Of a DNA stretch of 61,494 bases, positions 36,827 to 44,838 are shown in pieces. Each line of letters begins with the position of its first letter. Position 1 is the first letter of the stretch. The notes beneath the pieces are model-generated. The model was not told where the DNA came from. It did no database searches and saw only the letters and a list, made by a program, of their open reading frames with translations. Both the position numbers and the translations under genes were made by a program. The DNA lies in contig CASECI010000011.1 of the NCBI GenBank assembly GCA_949286465.1, positions 1-61,494 on the forward strand. The letters run 5' to 3'. Source of the stretch: an uncultured Alphaproteobacteria bacterium. Lineage in GTDB: Bacteria > Pseudomonadota > Alphaproteobacteria > CAAHEQ01 > UBA3637.

Positions 36827-37561
36827 TTAATGAGAAAGGCTTTTTTGTTGAGCTATTTCGGCAAGCATTTGAGCTCTTTCTCTTTCTTGGGTATCATAAA
36901 GTTCTGTCATTTCCCGACGAACATTCTTTAGCAAACTATCATTACGAGGCATTCGTTTTAATTTTTCCAAGAAAACATCTAAAGATTTAGGATTATTAAG
37001 AATTGATTTTAGCATACTTTTTTCTGAAGCATCCATAACCAGATATAAATTAACAATTAACTGATTTGTTTGTTTATCCAACATTCCTGGAAATTGTTCA
37101 TTTTTAGATTTTAATAGATTTTCAATATCTTGCCGATCAGCGGATTGTTCTTTTTTTTCTTCGGCTGTATCTTTTAACATGTCTATCACTTGTTGTTCTA
37201 ACAAAGCAAGCTGAGGAGATGTTAACTTTCGAACAGATTTTGGGATTGAGATTCCTTTCCCGAATTGTTTTAAATATTCAACAAATGTTGCTTGAGCTTC
37301 TTTAGAAAATCGTCTAAATGCCCATTTTGCGGATAGCTTTTCTGTATTGCTTGGTGAAGCAGAAATAAGACCCAACCCTTCGTCTTGCACGCCATGCTGA
37401 TTATCTCCCAAGCAATCGGAGCAACGAAGAACGTCCCCATCAAAAGGTAAATACGTTTCAAAAAGTTCACAATGATATGGGATGATTCCTCTGACCTGAG
37501 GTTCAATTTTTAAAAAAGGACACTTTTCCGGGCAATGCCATTTATCTATTTTTTCAGTCAT
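36827..37561 (-). CDS. Cys-rich paralog A of unknown function (244 aa)
   Basis: The N-terminal 55 residues hold a Cys cluster: HCPEKCPFLKI, then IPYHCELFETYLPFDGD and RCSDCLG. This looks like a metal (zinc or iron) binding knob. The rest is helical and charged, with LPRNDSLLKNVRREM near the end. It is clearly paralogous to the next gene: both contain CPxxCPFL, IPYHCELF and FDGDxxRCxxC at the same spacing, and a C-terminal region with similar phrases (QLIVNLY / QLILNLY, MPRNDSLLKNVRREM / MPKNMDLLKNVRKEM). No signal peptide, no known family. Confidence 0.8.
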   Translation of the reverse strand: MTEKIDKWHCPEKCPFLKIEPQVRGIIPYHCELFETYLPFDGDVLRCSDCLGDNQHGVQDEGLGLISASPSNTEKLSAKWAFRRFSKEAQATFVEYLKQFGKGISIPKSVRKLTSPQLALLEQQVIDMLKDTAEEKKEQSADRQDIENLLKSKNEQFPGMLDKQTNQLIVNLYLVMDASEKSMLKSILNNPKSLDVFLEKLKRMPRNDSLLKNVRREMTELYDTQERERAQMLAEIAQQKSLSH

Positions 37562-37600
37562 CCTTATTTATTATAAGGGGATATCTTTAATTTGCAAGAG

Positions 37601-38353
37601 TTACTTCACATTTTGGTTAGTATTTTGAAGTATCTTAGGCAAAATGGGGGCATTAATTTCAGCTTGGACATCCGGATAAAAACGTTCCATTTCCTTACGA
37701 ACATTTTTTAATAAATCCATATTCTTTGGCATAAACCGTACCTTCGCGATGAAAAGAACACATAAATTAGGATTTTTTAAAATATTTTTTAACACTAATC
37801 TTTCTGAAATATCTAATACCTGATATAGATTTAAAATTAATTGACAACTTTTTTTATCTATAATTTCGGGATCTGAATCAGCATTTTTCTTTAAAATATC
37901 TTCTATTTCTTGAAGCTCTCCTGAACGAGATTCATGGACTACGACATTTTTATTTAATTCCTGCAAAAGATATTTTTGTACTTTATCCAAGTTTTTCAAA
38001 GACATTGATTGAATAGAGCTGGGGACACCTACTTGAAACCCAAATTTCTTCATAAATGTAACAAACTGTTTTTGTGCTGCTGGAAATAATTTAGCAAAAC
38101 CGAGCTTCGTTACATTGCGATTCACCATGTCCCCTTGATAGGCGTTTATAAAGTTGAGACCTTGTTCCTTTATGCTATGTTCATGTCCGACACATTCAGA
38201 ACAACGAATAATATCTCCATCAAAAGCTAAAAAAGTATTAAAAAGCTCACAATGATACGGTATCTTTTGCGTTTCTTCAAAATAATTTATCTCTAAAAAC
38301 GGACATCCTTGTGGACAATGGAGGGTATCCAGAGTTTCTTTTTTTTGAGACAT
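37601..38353 (-). CDS. Cys-rich paralog B of unknown function (250 aa)
   Basis: This is the tandem paralog of the gene at 36827. After the chosen start MSQKKETLDTL the cluster reads HCPQGCPFLEI, IPYHCELFNTFLAFDGD and IRCSECVG. ATG 38353 has a GAAGGA site about 6 bases upstream; the frame stays open to 38431 but lacks one. The C-terminal 170 residues are helical and share the QLILNLYQVLDISERLVLKN and MPKNMDLLKNVRKEM blocks with paralog A. It is 39 bases upstream of paralog A, so both are one unit. A regulatory or metal-sensing role is plausible but not shown. Confidence 0.8.
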   Translation of the reverse strand: MSQKKETLDTLHCPQGCPFLEINYFEETQKIPYHCELFNTFLAFDGDIIRCSECVGHEHSIKEQGLNFINAYQGDMVNRNVTKLGFAKLFPAAQKQFVTFMKKFGFQVGVPSSIQSMSLKNLDKVQKYLLQELNKNVVVHESRSGELQEIEDILKKNADSDPEIIDKKSCQLILNLYQVLDISERLVLKNILKNPNLCVLFIAKVRFMPKNMDLLKNVRKEMERFYPDVQAEINAPILPKILQNTNQNVK

Positions 38354-38465
38354 TAAATCCTTCTCATTCTTTTTCTTCTGGAGCTGCATTATAAAAAAAA
38401 ATAATCCGATTGACAAGTCTATAAAACTCATAGAAACTATTTATTATAAAATGAAAGGAAAAAAT

Positions 38466-39098
38466 ATGGTTCAAATCGTTCCCGCTTCTTTTGAAATTCT
38501 AACGCCCATCGACGGAAATGCTATTCTCAAGCATATTGAACGGTGCGGACGAACATGTTACCAATCCTTTGATAAAATAGGAGATGATACACACATTCGT
38601 TTCGCAAAACATATTGTAGAACGTCACCATGAGTCTGTTTTAGAACATTTTAGCATATCTGTTAAATTTATCATTGACCGTGCTATTGCAAATGAACTAA
38701 CACGCCATCGCGTGGCTTCTTTTAGCCAAGAAAGCACGAGATATTGTTGCTACTCAAAAGATAAATTCAAAGGAGAAATAACTGTTATTCGACCCATTGA
38801 AATGAACCCTCAATCTAAAGCTTATCAATATTGGTTTGATGCTATGCTTGAAATTGAAAAAACATACTTAAAACTTATCGAATTGGGTGAAAAACCTGAA
38901 ACAGCTCGTTCTGTCTTGCCTTGCTGTCTTAAAACAGAAATTGTCGCAACTGCAAACTTAAGAGAATGGAGGCATATTTTTAATATGCGCTGTTCTGATG
39001 CGGCTCATCCAGATATTCGCTATATTATGCGTCTTCTCCGTGACGAATTTAAAAAGAAAATCCCGATTATTTTTGATGACTTGGAGACAAACGTATGA
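38466..39098 (+). CDS. thyX: FAD-dependent thymidylate synthase ThyX
   Basis: ThyX makes dTMP with flavin instead of folate oxidation. The 210 residues carry the signature RHRVASFSQESTRY (RHRxxSxxxxSxR) and NLREWRHIFNMRCSDAAHPDIR split across the active site. ATG 38466 has AAAGGA 6 bases before it; another ATG at 38451 lacks a site. It is coupled to the next gene by a 4-base overlap (ATGA-type), so it heads a thyX / DUF2065 / htrA / holC string. No ThyA gene is seen in this window. Confidence 0.95.
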   Translation: MVQIVPASFEILTPIDGNAILKHIERCGRTCYQSFDKIGDDTHIRFAKHIVERHHESVLEHFSISVKFIIDRAIANELTRHRVASFSQESTRYCCYSKDKFKGEITVIRPIEMNPQSKAYQYWFDAMLEIEKTYLKLIELGEKPETARSVLPCCLKTEIVATANLREWRHIFNMRCSDAAHPDIRYIMRLLRDEFKKKIPIIFDDLETNV

Positions 39099-39325
39099 CT
39101 TCTTTATGTGGAATGGATTGGCTACGGGCATTGATTTGCATTTTCTTTATCGAAGGTGCAATCTATTTATTTTTCCCTAAAGCTATCCAAGGATATGCTG
39201 TAAGAGTTCTATGTGATGCTTCTTTGCGAAAGCTTCAACTATTTGGCATTTTACTTCTTATTATAGGATTCATTTTATGGGTTATTGTTTCAAATTCTTC
39301 TGCTGGATATACTTTATCTTCTTAA
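39095..39325 (+). CDS. Small DUF2065-like (YjeT) membrane protein
   Basis: The 76 residues have two hydrophobic helices and a mid-loop FPKAIQGYAVRVLCDASLRKLQLFG that fits the DUF2065/YjeT pattern. The start overlaps the thyX stop and the gene overlaps htrA by 49 bases. YjeT-like proteins are inner-membrane partners found next to HflC or proteases; here it lies next to HtrA, in line with an envelope quality-control role. The exact function is unknown. Confidence 0.7.
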   Translation: MTSLCGMDWLRALICIFFIEGAIYLFFPKAIQGYAVRVLCDASLRKLQLFGILLLIIGFILWVIVSNSSAGYTLSS

Positions 39326-40335
39326 TATCTTTTCCATCTTATGCTTTCTTACCTACAGAATCTTTTGCTCCAATTATTAAAGCAGTTAGCCCTTCTGTTG
39401 TAACTGTTTTAACAGGAACTGAAAAAATACAAATCCCAAATGAAAATAAAAATGAACCACAAAAGTTAGAAAATCGCCGGATTGGTTCTGGTTTTATTTT
39501 AGACAAAGAAGGACACATTTTAACAAATAATCATGTTGTCGAACAAAGTGATTACATTTATATTGAATTATTTGATGGAACAGAACTTAAAGCATTCATT
39601 ATTGGACGAGACGAAACAACAGATATTGCTTTACTTAAAATTAGTTCAAAGCATGAATTGCAACCTGTCCTATGGGCAGATTCTAATTCTGCTCAAGTCG
39701 GAGATTGGATTATAGCCATGGGAAATCCTTTTGACCTAGGGCTAAGTGCTTCTGCTGGTATTATATCTGCACGCTCTCGTGATTTATCTTTAGGAGCATA
39801 TGATGACTTCTTTCAAATTGATGCCGCTATACACAAAGGCAGTTCTGGCGGTCCACTTTTTAATTTAGAAGGACGTGTTATCGGAATGAATACTGCTTTA
39901 TTCTCTCCAAATGGAGAAAATATGGGAATTAATTTTGCTATTCCATCTAATACCATTCTATGGATTAAAGATGCTTTATTAAAAGACGGTGTAGTTCGTC
40001 GAGGCAAACTGGGTCTAAAGATACAACCAGTTTCAGAAGAATTTCGTAAAAATCTAAACCTTTCTCTAAACGCAGGGGCATACGTTTCAGATGTAGAAGA
40101 AAATGGACCTGCTCAAAAAGCAGGCCTACAAAAAGGAGATATCATTATTTCAGTTAATCAAATTCCTATTACTCAGCACAGGATGGTATCTCGTCTGACT
40201 GCTCGCCTTCCTATTGGACAAACCATTCCCATCTGTATCTATAGGAATGGCGAACGACTCACATTAACCTTAATCGTCGAAGAAAAAGAAAACCCATCCA
40301 TCTTAGAAACGAGTGAGACATATAATGAGAATTGA
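39277..40335 (+). CDS. Periplasmic serine protease of the HtrA/DegP family
   Basis: The 352 residues start with a signal peptide (CFKFFCWIYFIFLISFPSYA) and show the trypsin-like triad: His in LTNNHVV, Asp in ETTDIALL, Ser in GSSGGPLF. One PDZ domain (about residues 250-335, GLQKGDIIISVNQ) follows, which fits DegQ/DegS-like single-PDZ forms. It degrades misfolded periplasmic proteins. The ATG at 39277 lies 49 bases inside the DUF2065-like gene and has AGGA upstream. The holC start overlaps its end by 11 bases. Confidence 0.92.
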   Translation: MGYCFKFFCWIYFIFLISFPSYAFLPTESFAPIIKAVSPSVVTVLTGTEKIQIPNENKNEPQKLENRRIGSGFILDKEGHILTNNHVVEQSDYIYIELFDGTELKAFIIGRDETTDIALLKISSKHELQPVLWADSNSAQVGDWIIAMGNPFDLGLSASAGIISARSRDLSLGAYDDFFQIDAAIHKGSSGGPLFNLEGRVIGMNTALFSPNGENMGINFAIPSNTILWIKDALLKDGVVRRGKLGLKIQPVSEEFRKNLNLSLNAGAYVSDVEENGPAQKAGLQKGDIIISVNQIPITQHRMVSRLTARLPIGQTIPICIYRNGERLTLTLIVEEKENPSILETSETYNEN

Positions 40336-40774
40336 TTTTTATCATTTGGAAAAAACAAGTTTAGAAAATGCGCTCCCAGCGATTCTAGAAAAAATTTATA
40401 CAACTGGGAAAAGAGCGCTCATACGAACAGACCTACCTGAACGAGTTGAGTATATTAATTCTCTCCTATGGACATATGATCCTGCTTCATTTCTGCCACA
40501 TGGAGAGGAAAAAGAAGGGAATACAGACAAACAGCCTATTTTTATTACAGCCAAAAGAGATTTTAATCCAAACCAAGCAGATTATCTTGTTTTAATTGAC
40601 GGAGAGCCAATTTTGGAAAATGACTCTTTTGAGCGCGTTTTTTATTTCTTTAGCGGATTAGACGAAGAGTCTCTTCAAAAAGCTCGAGAACTATGGAAAA
40701 GCTTAAAATTTCGAAATGACGAGTTACATTATTGGCAACAAACATCGACAGGGAAGTGGCAGAAAAAAGACTAA
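40325..40774 (+). CDS. holC: DNA polymerase III chi subunit HolC
   Basis: The 149-residue clamp-loader accessory protein starts MRIDFYHLEKTSLENALPAIL and contains RALIRTDLPERVEYINSLLW, DYLVLIDGE and FSGLDEESLQKARELWK. These match alphaproteobacterial HolC. Chi links the clamp loader to SSB. ATG 40325 is chosen because MRIDFYHL is the family start and GAGTGAGA lies upstream; an earlier in-frame codon at 40313 is inside htrA. It overlaps htrA by 11 bases and the opposite-strand ankyrin gene by 4. Confidence 0.88.
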   Translation: MRIDFYHLEKTSLENALPAILEKIYTTGKRALIRTDLPERVEYINSLLWTYDPASFLPHGEEKEGNTDKQPIFITAKRDFNPNQADYLVLIDGEPILENDSFERVFYFFSGLDEESLQKARELWKSLKFRNDELHYWQQTSTGKWQKKD

Positions 40775-41523
40775 CTTCTCGAATTTTCTTTGAGTGACAT
40801 CACTTTAACAAGCGAAAAGGGATCATAATGATGACCTATGCTTACAATACGTAACTTAATAGCTAATTTCTTATATCCATTAGCCAAAGCAAAATCTGCA
40901 GCTGTTTTTCCTTGAGACATAAGATTTGGCTTAGCATTATATCCAAGTAAAATACGAACGATATTCTCATGTCCTTGGTGCGCAGCGATCATTAATGGAG
41001 ATAAGCCAGCCGTATTTGTTTTATTGACTAAAGAAGCATCTCTTTTTAGGATTTCCTCGACAGCGTACATATTTCCTTTTAAACAAGCAAATAACAAAGG
41101 ATGATCTCCTTCGATATTTGGTTGATTGATTTTTGCAAAAGGAATAAGAGCCTGAACCATCTCTTGATTATTAGCGCAAATTGCCGCCTCTAATGGAGAA
41201 AAGGTTCCATTAGCACGATTGTCGGGATTAGCTCCTAACTTCATCAAAAGAAACGCCATACTATTATACTTTCTAAAAATAGCTTCAACTAAAGGAGTTT
41301 CGTTATACATAGCAGGATCAGACTGTTCTAAAAGATTACGATGCTTAAAGATATCAACATAAAAATGAGCTGCTCTTAAATCGTTAGAACAAACAGCTTC
41401 CATCAAAGGAGAACGTAAAGTTGATTTTCGTACTCCGTACATATCTCCAATTTTTTCATAATCTATACAATAAAGTTCCGGGAAAAAATATTGCTTAATT
41501 GTTTTCTTTACATTTTCACGCAT
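40771..41523 (-). CDS. Ankyrin-repeat protein
   Basis: The 250 residues contain four to six ankyrin repeats. Clear ones are NETPLVEAIFRKYNSMAFLL, GTFSPLEAAICANNQEMVQA, GDHPLLFACLKGNMYAVEEI and GLSPLMIAAHQGHENIVRIL. The N-terminal 40 residues are not repeat-like. There is no signal or membrane part, so it is probably a cytoplasmic protein-protein adaptor. It is transcribed alone, convergent with holC. Confidence 0.88.
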   Translation of the reverse strand: MRENVKKTIKQYFFPELYCIDYEKIGDMYGVRKSTLRSPLMEAVCSNDLRAAHFYVDIFKHRNLLEQSDPAMYNETPLVEAIFRKYNSMAFLLMKLGANPDNRANGTFSPLEAAICANNQEMVQALIPFAKINQPNIEGDHPLLFACLKGNMYAVEEILKRDASLVNKTNTAGLSPLMIAAHQGHENIVRILLGYNAKPNLMSQGKTAADFALANGYKKLAIKLRIVSIGHHYDPFSLVKVMSLKENSRS

Positions 41524-41611
41524 AAGAAATCTCCTCTACATCAGGTCATGGGAGATATTGTAGAACTTTTCATTATTTTGTCAACATTTTTATAAAAATT
41601 TATTTATCTAC

Positions 41612-42304
41612 TTATGATAGAGAAGATATTTTCTTTTTTAATCTTCTTTCTTTTTTACCATGACTGGATAAAAGCTCTGGAACATGAACAAGGACGGCAT
41701 CAAATATGTCTTTTAAATGCCCTACATAAAGGTGATCAGCCTCTGGAACTTCTACATAATTGACTTTTACTCGACGACAAGCATCGAGTCGTTCTGCCAA
41801 AGCTTGAACATCTGCTGGATTAACAACAGTATCAGCCTCTCCTTGTATGATTAAGCCTGACGCCGGACAAGGCGATAAGAAAGAAAAGTCACAAACATTT
41901 GCTGGAGGCGAAACAGCAACAAAGCCATTTACATCTGGCCTACGCATAAGAATTTGAGCCCCAATCCACGCGCCAAAAGAATATCCGGCAACCCAACAAT
42001 TAATTGAATCCGGATTCATTCTTTTCAGCCAATCTAGAGCTGCCAATGTATCTGCCATCTCATTATTAGGATCCCCATCAAAAATGCCTTGAGATTTACC
42101 GACCCCTCGAAAATTGAAGCGTAGAACAGAAAACCCTAATTTTGCGAAGGCCTGATAAAGAGTATAAACAACTTTATTATTCATTGTTCCACCTAATTGT
42201 GGATTAGGATGTAATATTAACGCTATCGGAGCCCCAGGATTAGGAGAAGGAAAATATCGCGCTTCTATACGTCCTGCTGGCCCATTAAAAAATAATTCAG
42301 TCAT
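41612..42304 (-). CDS. Alpha/beta hydrolase
   Basis: This 230-residue soluble hydrolase shows the nucleophile elbow GYSFGAWIG, a following Asp in EADTVVNPADVQ and the late His in EADHLYVG. The opening FNGPAGRIEARYFP and LHPNPQLGGTMNNKVV are typical of the alphaproteobacterial esterase group often annotated as alpha/beta hydrolase. The start at 42304 has AAGGA 6 bases before it; the frame stays open upstream to 42328 without a site. The substrate is unknown. It is a single-gene unit. Confidence 0.88.
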   Translation of the reverse strand: MTELFFNGPAGRIEARYFPSPNPGAPIALILHPNPQLGGTMNNKVVYTLYQAFAKLGFSVLRFNFRGVGKSQGIFDGDPNNEMADTLAALDWLKRMNPDSINCWVAGYSFGAWIGAQILMRRPDVNGFVAVSPPANVCDFSFLSPCPASGLIIQGEADTVVNPADVQALAERLDACRRVKVNYVEVPEADHLYVGHLKDIFDAVLVHVPELLSSHGKKERRLKKKISSLS

Positions 42305-42484
42305 TTTTTTTCCTTTACTATATATCATTTATAATAACACAAAGATATGTTCAAAAATCAAGTAAAAATTTTGAGAGACTATTCTTTTCATTCCTATTTT
42401 TAAATATCTCTCTTTCCTTCAGAAGCTTCGTTAAAAAAAATGTTGACACGAGCCAACAAAAAAGATATAAACAGAAATCTAAAT

Positions 42485-42561
42485 GGCGAAGTAGCTCAGG
42501 TGGCTAGAGCAGCGGAATCATAATCCGCGTGTCGGGGGTTCGAATCCCTCCTTCGCTACCA
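42485..42561 (+). tRNA. tRNA-Met (CAT), elongator type
   Basis: A 77-base cloverleaf with acceptor GGCGAAG / CTTCGCT, anticodon stem GCGGA / TCCGC with loop ATCATAA giving anticodon CAT, T-loop TTCGAAT, and encoded CCA. The acceptor starts with G1 (paired to T72, a wobble), not the C1-A72 mismatch of initiator tRNA. The body closely matches alphaproteobacterial elongator tRNA-Met. Isoleucine-2 tRNA, also CAT before lysidine, is less likely. Confidence 0.9.
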
Positions 42562-42565
42562 ACGT

Positions 42566-42593
42566 AAGCCGCTCTTCAAAAGCGGCTTTTTTT
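42566..42593 (+). terminator. Terminator after tRNA-Met
   Basis: AAGCCGCT / AGCGGCTT stem, seven-base loop, then a T run. Confidence 0.75.
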
Positions 42594-42702
42594 GTCTTTC
42601 TGATAGATTTAATGATTTATTAATACTATAGTATGTATTTTAATTAGGTATTTATGCTTTGTATAAGCATCTATTTTTATTAACTCTAAAAAAGGAAAGA
42701 AT

Positions 42703-43017
42703 ATGAAAAAAAATTTGTTGCTCGGAGGGCTTCTTTTAGCTACCGTCGGTTTAGGAGGTTGTGCAGCAGTTCCATCTTCTCTCGGTTTTGCTTTAGTAAA
42801 TGCATCCAATGAACCAATAGCAGTTACAGATGTTATCCCCAGAAAAGTTGGTCAAGCTTGTGGTTTTAACTTATTAGGAATTGTTGCCTTAGGGGACATC
42901 TCAACAGAAGCAGCTAAAAGAGATGGCGGAATTTACCGTGTTGCAACTGTCGACAAAGAAGTCTTTTCCGTTCTAGGAATGGTTTCTCGAGTTTGTACAA
43001 CAGTTACCGGTGAATAA
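42703..43017 (+). CDS. TRL-like (tRNA-associated locus) lipoprotein
   Basis: The 104 residues start with a lipoprotein signal MKKNLLLGGLLLATVGLGGC. The mature part contains GQACGFNLLGIVALGDIS and EAAKRDGGIYRVATVDKE, the TRL family pattern (GxAxxxxxLGxxaxGDxsxxxAakxggix). The family was named for its position next to tRNA genes; here it starts 142 bases after a tRNA-Met. The function is unknown; outer-membrane or periplasmic location is predicted. An AAAGGAAAG site precedes the ATG. Confidence 0.75.
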   Translation: MKKNLLLGGLLLATVGLGGCAAVPSSLGFALVNASNEPIAVTDVIPRKVGQACGFNLLGIVALGDISTEAAKRDGGIYRVATVDKEVFSVLGMVSRVCTTVTGE

Positions 43018-43029
43018 CTTTTACTTTAG

Positions 43030-43053
43030 AAAAGCCTCCTAAAGGAGGCTTTT
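43030..43053. terminator. Terminator between the TRL and tandem-wHTH genes
   Basis: AAAAGCCTCC / GGAGGCTTTT stem with a TAAA loop and T run; it serves the + strand gene and probably the convergent minus-strand gene too. Confidence 0.8.
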
Positions 43054-43056
43054 TTT

Positions 43057-43698
43057 TTAAAAATCATTTTTATTTTGAAGTGAATTATATCTTTTGTGAA
43101 TGCACTCTATTGCTGTTTTATGGACGCCTCTTGTAATCTCGTAAATTTGAAAACGCCCCTCTCGATGACACACAACGAAGCCATCATCACGTAACCTTTT
43201 CAAACTTTGAGATACTTTCATTGAAGTACTATCTACCCCTTTTACAAGTTCACTAACAGAACTTGCTCCATACAATGTTAAATATTCTAAAAGCCGCATT
43301 TTTTCATAATTGACAAATAATTTCATTTGATTGGCAACCATCTTCGTATAATCGGACGGTAAAAGTGTTTTATTTCCTTCTTGTAAAAAATAAAAGCTAT
43401 CTGTCATATAACCATATAATCGACGAATACAAACAAAAATACTTGCAGGATATTCTTCCTGTAAATCATAATAGATAAAAATACCCTTACGACGCGTTCT
43501 GACTAAATTTGCATCGCGGAATTTACGAAGACTTTGTGAAACAATAACTTGTTCTTCTCGGACAGCTTTTGTAATTTCTGAAACAGATGACGGTCCATTA
43601 ACATCAATATATTCTAGTATACGTAATCGAAGTGGATGAGCAATATAACTTAATCCTTTTACAGCTTTTTTCATAACAGAAATTGGCAATTGTTCCAT
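43057..43698 (-). CDS. Regulator with two fused winged-helix (ArsR-like) domains
   Basis: The 213 residues contain two similar winged-helix domains. The first is residues 10-85 (HPLRLRILEYID then VSQSLRKFRDANLVRTRRKG); the second is about 118-190 (EKMRLLEYLTLYG then VSQSLKRLRDDGFVVCHREG). ArsR proteins usually have one such domain and dimerise; here both halves are on one chain, probably making a pseudo-dimer. ATG 43698 has AGGAG 5 bases upstream; an in-frame GTG at 43704 overlaps that site. No Cys metal-site pair is seen. The target is unknown. Confidence 0.82.
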   Translation of the reverse strand: MEQLPISVMKKAVKGLSYIAHPLRLRILEYIDVNGPSSVSEITKAVREEQVIVSQSLRKFRDANLVRTRRKGIFIYYDLQEEYPASIFVCIRRLYGYMTDSFYFLQEGNKTLLPSDYTKMVANQMKLFVNYEKMRLLEYLTLYGASSVSELVKGVDSTSMKVSQSLKRLRDDGFVVCHREGRFQIYEITRGVHKTAIECIHKRYNSLQNKNDF

Positions 43699-43749
43699 CA
43701 GCACTCCTTTTCATATCACTATAAAGCATTTGTTATTTTTTTCAATTTA

Positions 43750-43779
43750 AAAAGTGCCTCAAATAAATGAGGCACTTTT
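43750..43779 (-). terminator. Terminator after the thioredoxin-like lipoprotein gene
   Basis: AAAAGTGCCTC / GAGGCACTTTT 11-bp stem with an eight-base loop; on the minus strand it ends in T residues right after the stop at 43784. Confidence 0.8.
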
Positions 43780-43783
43780 CTTC

Positions 43784-44137
43784 CTATTTCAAAAATGGCT
43801 CTATATAGGAATCAAATTGCTGCTCATACATGGGGCCCCATCCCATAAGGTAATTATCCCCTAAGCAAAAAAGAGGAGTCCCTATCATTTGACCAAGCTT
43901 AAACTTTTCTGCACAAGCTAAAAATAGCCTTTCTCCTTCTGGCGTTGCAACATCTAATCTTGTCAGTTCGACATCAGGATATTTCTGAGAGATGTATGCT
44001 TCTGCATGATGGCAGTGAGGACAGGTTTTTGCGTAAAAAAAGTAAGCCCTATCAGAGGATAATCCATCTTCTTTTTTCCCCTCACACCCACAAAGAGAAA
44101 AGAATGCAATAAAAAATAAAGAAAATATTCTTTTCAT
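43784..44137 (-). CDS. Thioredoxin/glutaredoxin-fold lipoprotein with CPHC motif
   Basis: The 117 residues begin MKRIFSLFFIAFFSLCGC, a lipoprotein-type signal. A redox motif TCPHCHHAEAYI follows, and the cis-Pro position reads GTPLFCLGDNYLMGW. The short fold resembles glutaredoxin-like or DsbA-like domains without the long helical insert. It is probably a membrane-anchored periplasmic thiol-disulfide protein. Its start is 7 bases after the gene at 44145, which is probably co-transcribed. Confidence 0.8.
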   Translation of the reverse strand: MKRIFSLFFIAFFSLCGCEGKKEDGLSSDRAYFFYAKTCPHCHHAEAYISQKYPDVELTRLDVATPEGERLFLACAEKFKLGQMIGTPLFCLGDNYLMGWGPMYEQQFDSYIEPFLK

Positions 44138-44144
44138 ATTTCAC

Positions 44145-44702
44145 CTACTCAATACAACAATTAACAGCCTTATGCACAAATGATTTCATTCGACTCATCA
44201 AGCCCTTTTCCTTTTCTTCATTTTGAGAAGAAGTTATTATTTGTTTCTGTTCTTCTTTTTCTGATTTTCCTTCTATCATCTTAACGTCTTTTACATCAAC
44301 TAAATTCATATTTAATCCCCAAAAAAGACAGTACAAATCATAGGCTCGATTAAACAAATGATAAGCCTCTTCCTTTCGTCCTAAACTTTGTTGTTTCGTA
44401 CCTACTTCAATTAACCTCATAGAGCTAGCAAGTAAATGCTTTGATATACACCAAACTTCCCCTTCATAAGAAGGAATAACTTTTTGCATCAAATTTTTTC
44501 TAAGCTCTCGAATATCTTGAATCATATCATAAAAGTGTGTTTTTCCTGTCTTTGCTCCTGAAAAAACCAAATGTTCTTCTATCGATATTAAGTTCATCAG
44601 TGCTATTGTTAAATCTTGATCTGAAGATAAATCTTTCGGATTTAATTTCTTCGCTGAATCGATTTTTTCAATAAAATCTTTTATGTTTTCTATCTTTTTC
44701 AT
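44145..44702 (-). CDS. Hypothetical helical protein, 185 aa
   Basis: The protein is mostly helical, with charged C-terminal residues (KSEKEEQKQIITSSQNEEKEK) and no signal or membrane segment. ATG 44702 has a GGAG site 6 bases before it; an ATG at 44708 touches the same site and the frame stays open upstream to 44765. A perfect inverted repeat (44726-44741) lies just upstream. It is co-transcribed with the CPHC lipoprotein. I do not recognise a family. Confidence 0.6.
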   Translation of the reverse strand: MKKIENIKDFIEKIDSAKKLNPKDLSSDQDLTIALMNLISIEEHLVFSGAKTGKTHFYDMIQDIRELRKNLMQKVIPSYEGEVWCISKHLLASSMRLIEVGTKQQSLGRKEEAYHLFNRAYDLYCLFWGLNMNLVDVKDVKMIEGKSEKEEQKQIITSSQNEEKEKGLMSRMKSFVHKAVNCCIE

Positions 44703-44725
44703 AATCATCTCCAATATATTACAAT

Positions 44726-44741
44726 AACAATATGTATTGTT
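44726..44741. promoter_or_regulatory. Perfect inverted repeat AACAATA-N2-TATTGTT
   Basis: A 16-base dyad 24 bases before ATG 44702 of the hypothetical gene. Its position suits an operator for that gene, possibly bound by a dimeric regulator such as the nearby tandem winged-helix protein. The symmetry is seen; the binding protein is a guess. Confidence 0.35.
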
Positions 44742-44789
44742 AATACTACATATTATTACTGTCAATAGTTTTTTTATTTTATGTCACAA

Positions 44790-44825
44790 AAAAAAGCCCC
44801 TATTAAAGGAGCTCTTTTTTAAAAA
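44790..44825 (-). terminator. Terminator after the SIMPL gene
   Basis: On the minus strand AAAAAGAGCTCC pairs with GGGGCTTTTTTT (two G-U pairs) around a TTTAATA-like loop, followed by T residues. It lies 14 bases after the stop at 44839. Confidence 0.65.
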
Positions 44826-44838
44826 ACAACCTTATTTT

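Noticed and set aside
42485..42561. Initiator tRNA-fMet
   Set aside because: Base 1 is G and pairs with T72; initiator tRNAs have the 1-72 mismatch and three G-C pairs in the anticodon stem, not seen here.
43057..43704. GTG start at 43704 for the tandem winged-helix regulator
   Set aside because: The AGGAG site ends right at that codon; ATG 43698 has proper spacing.
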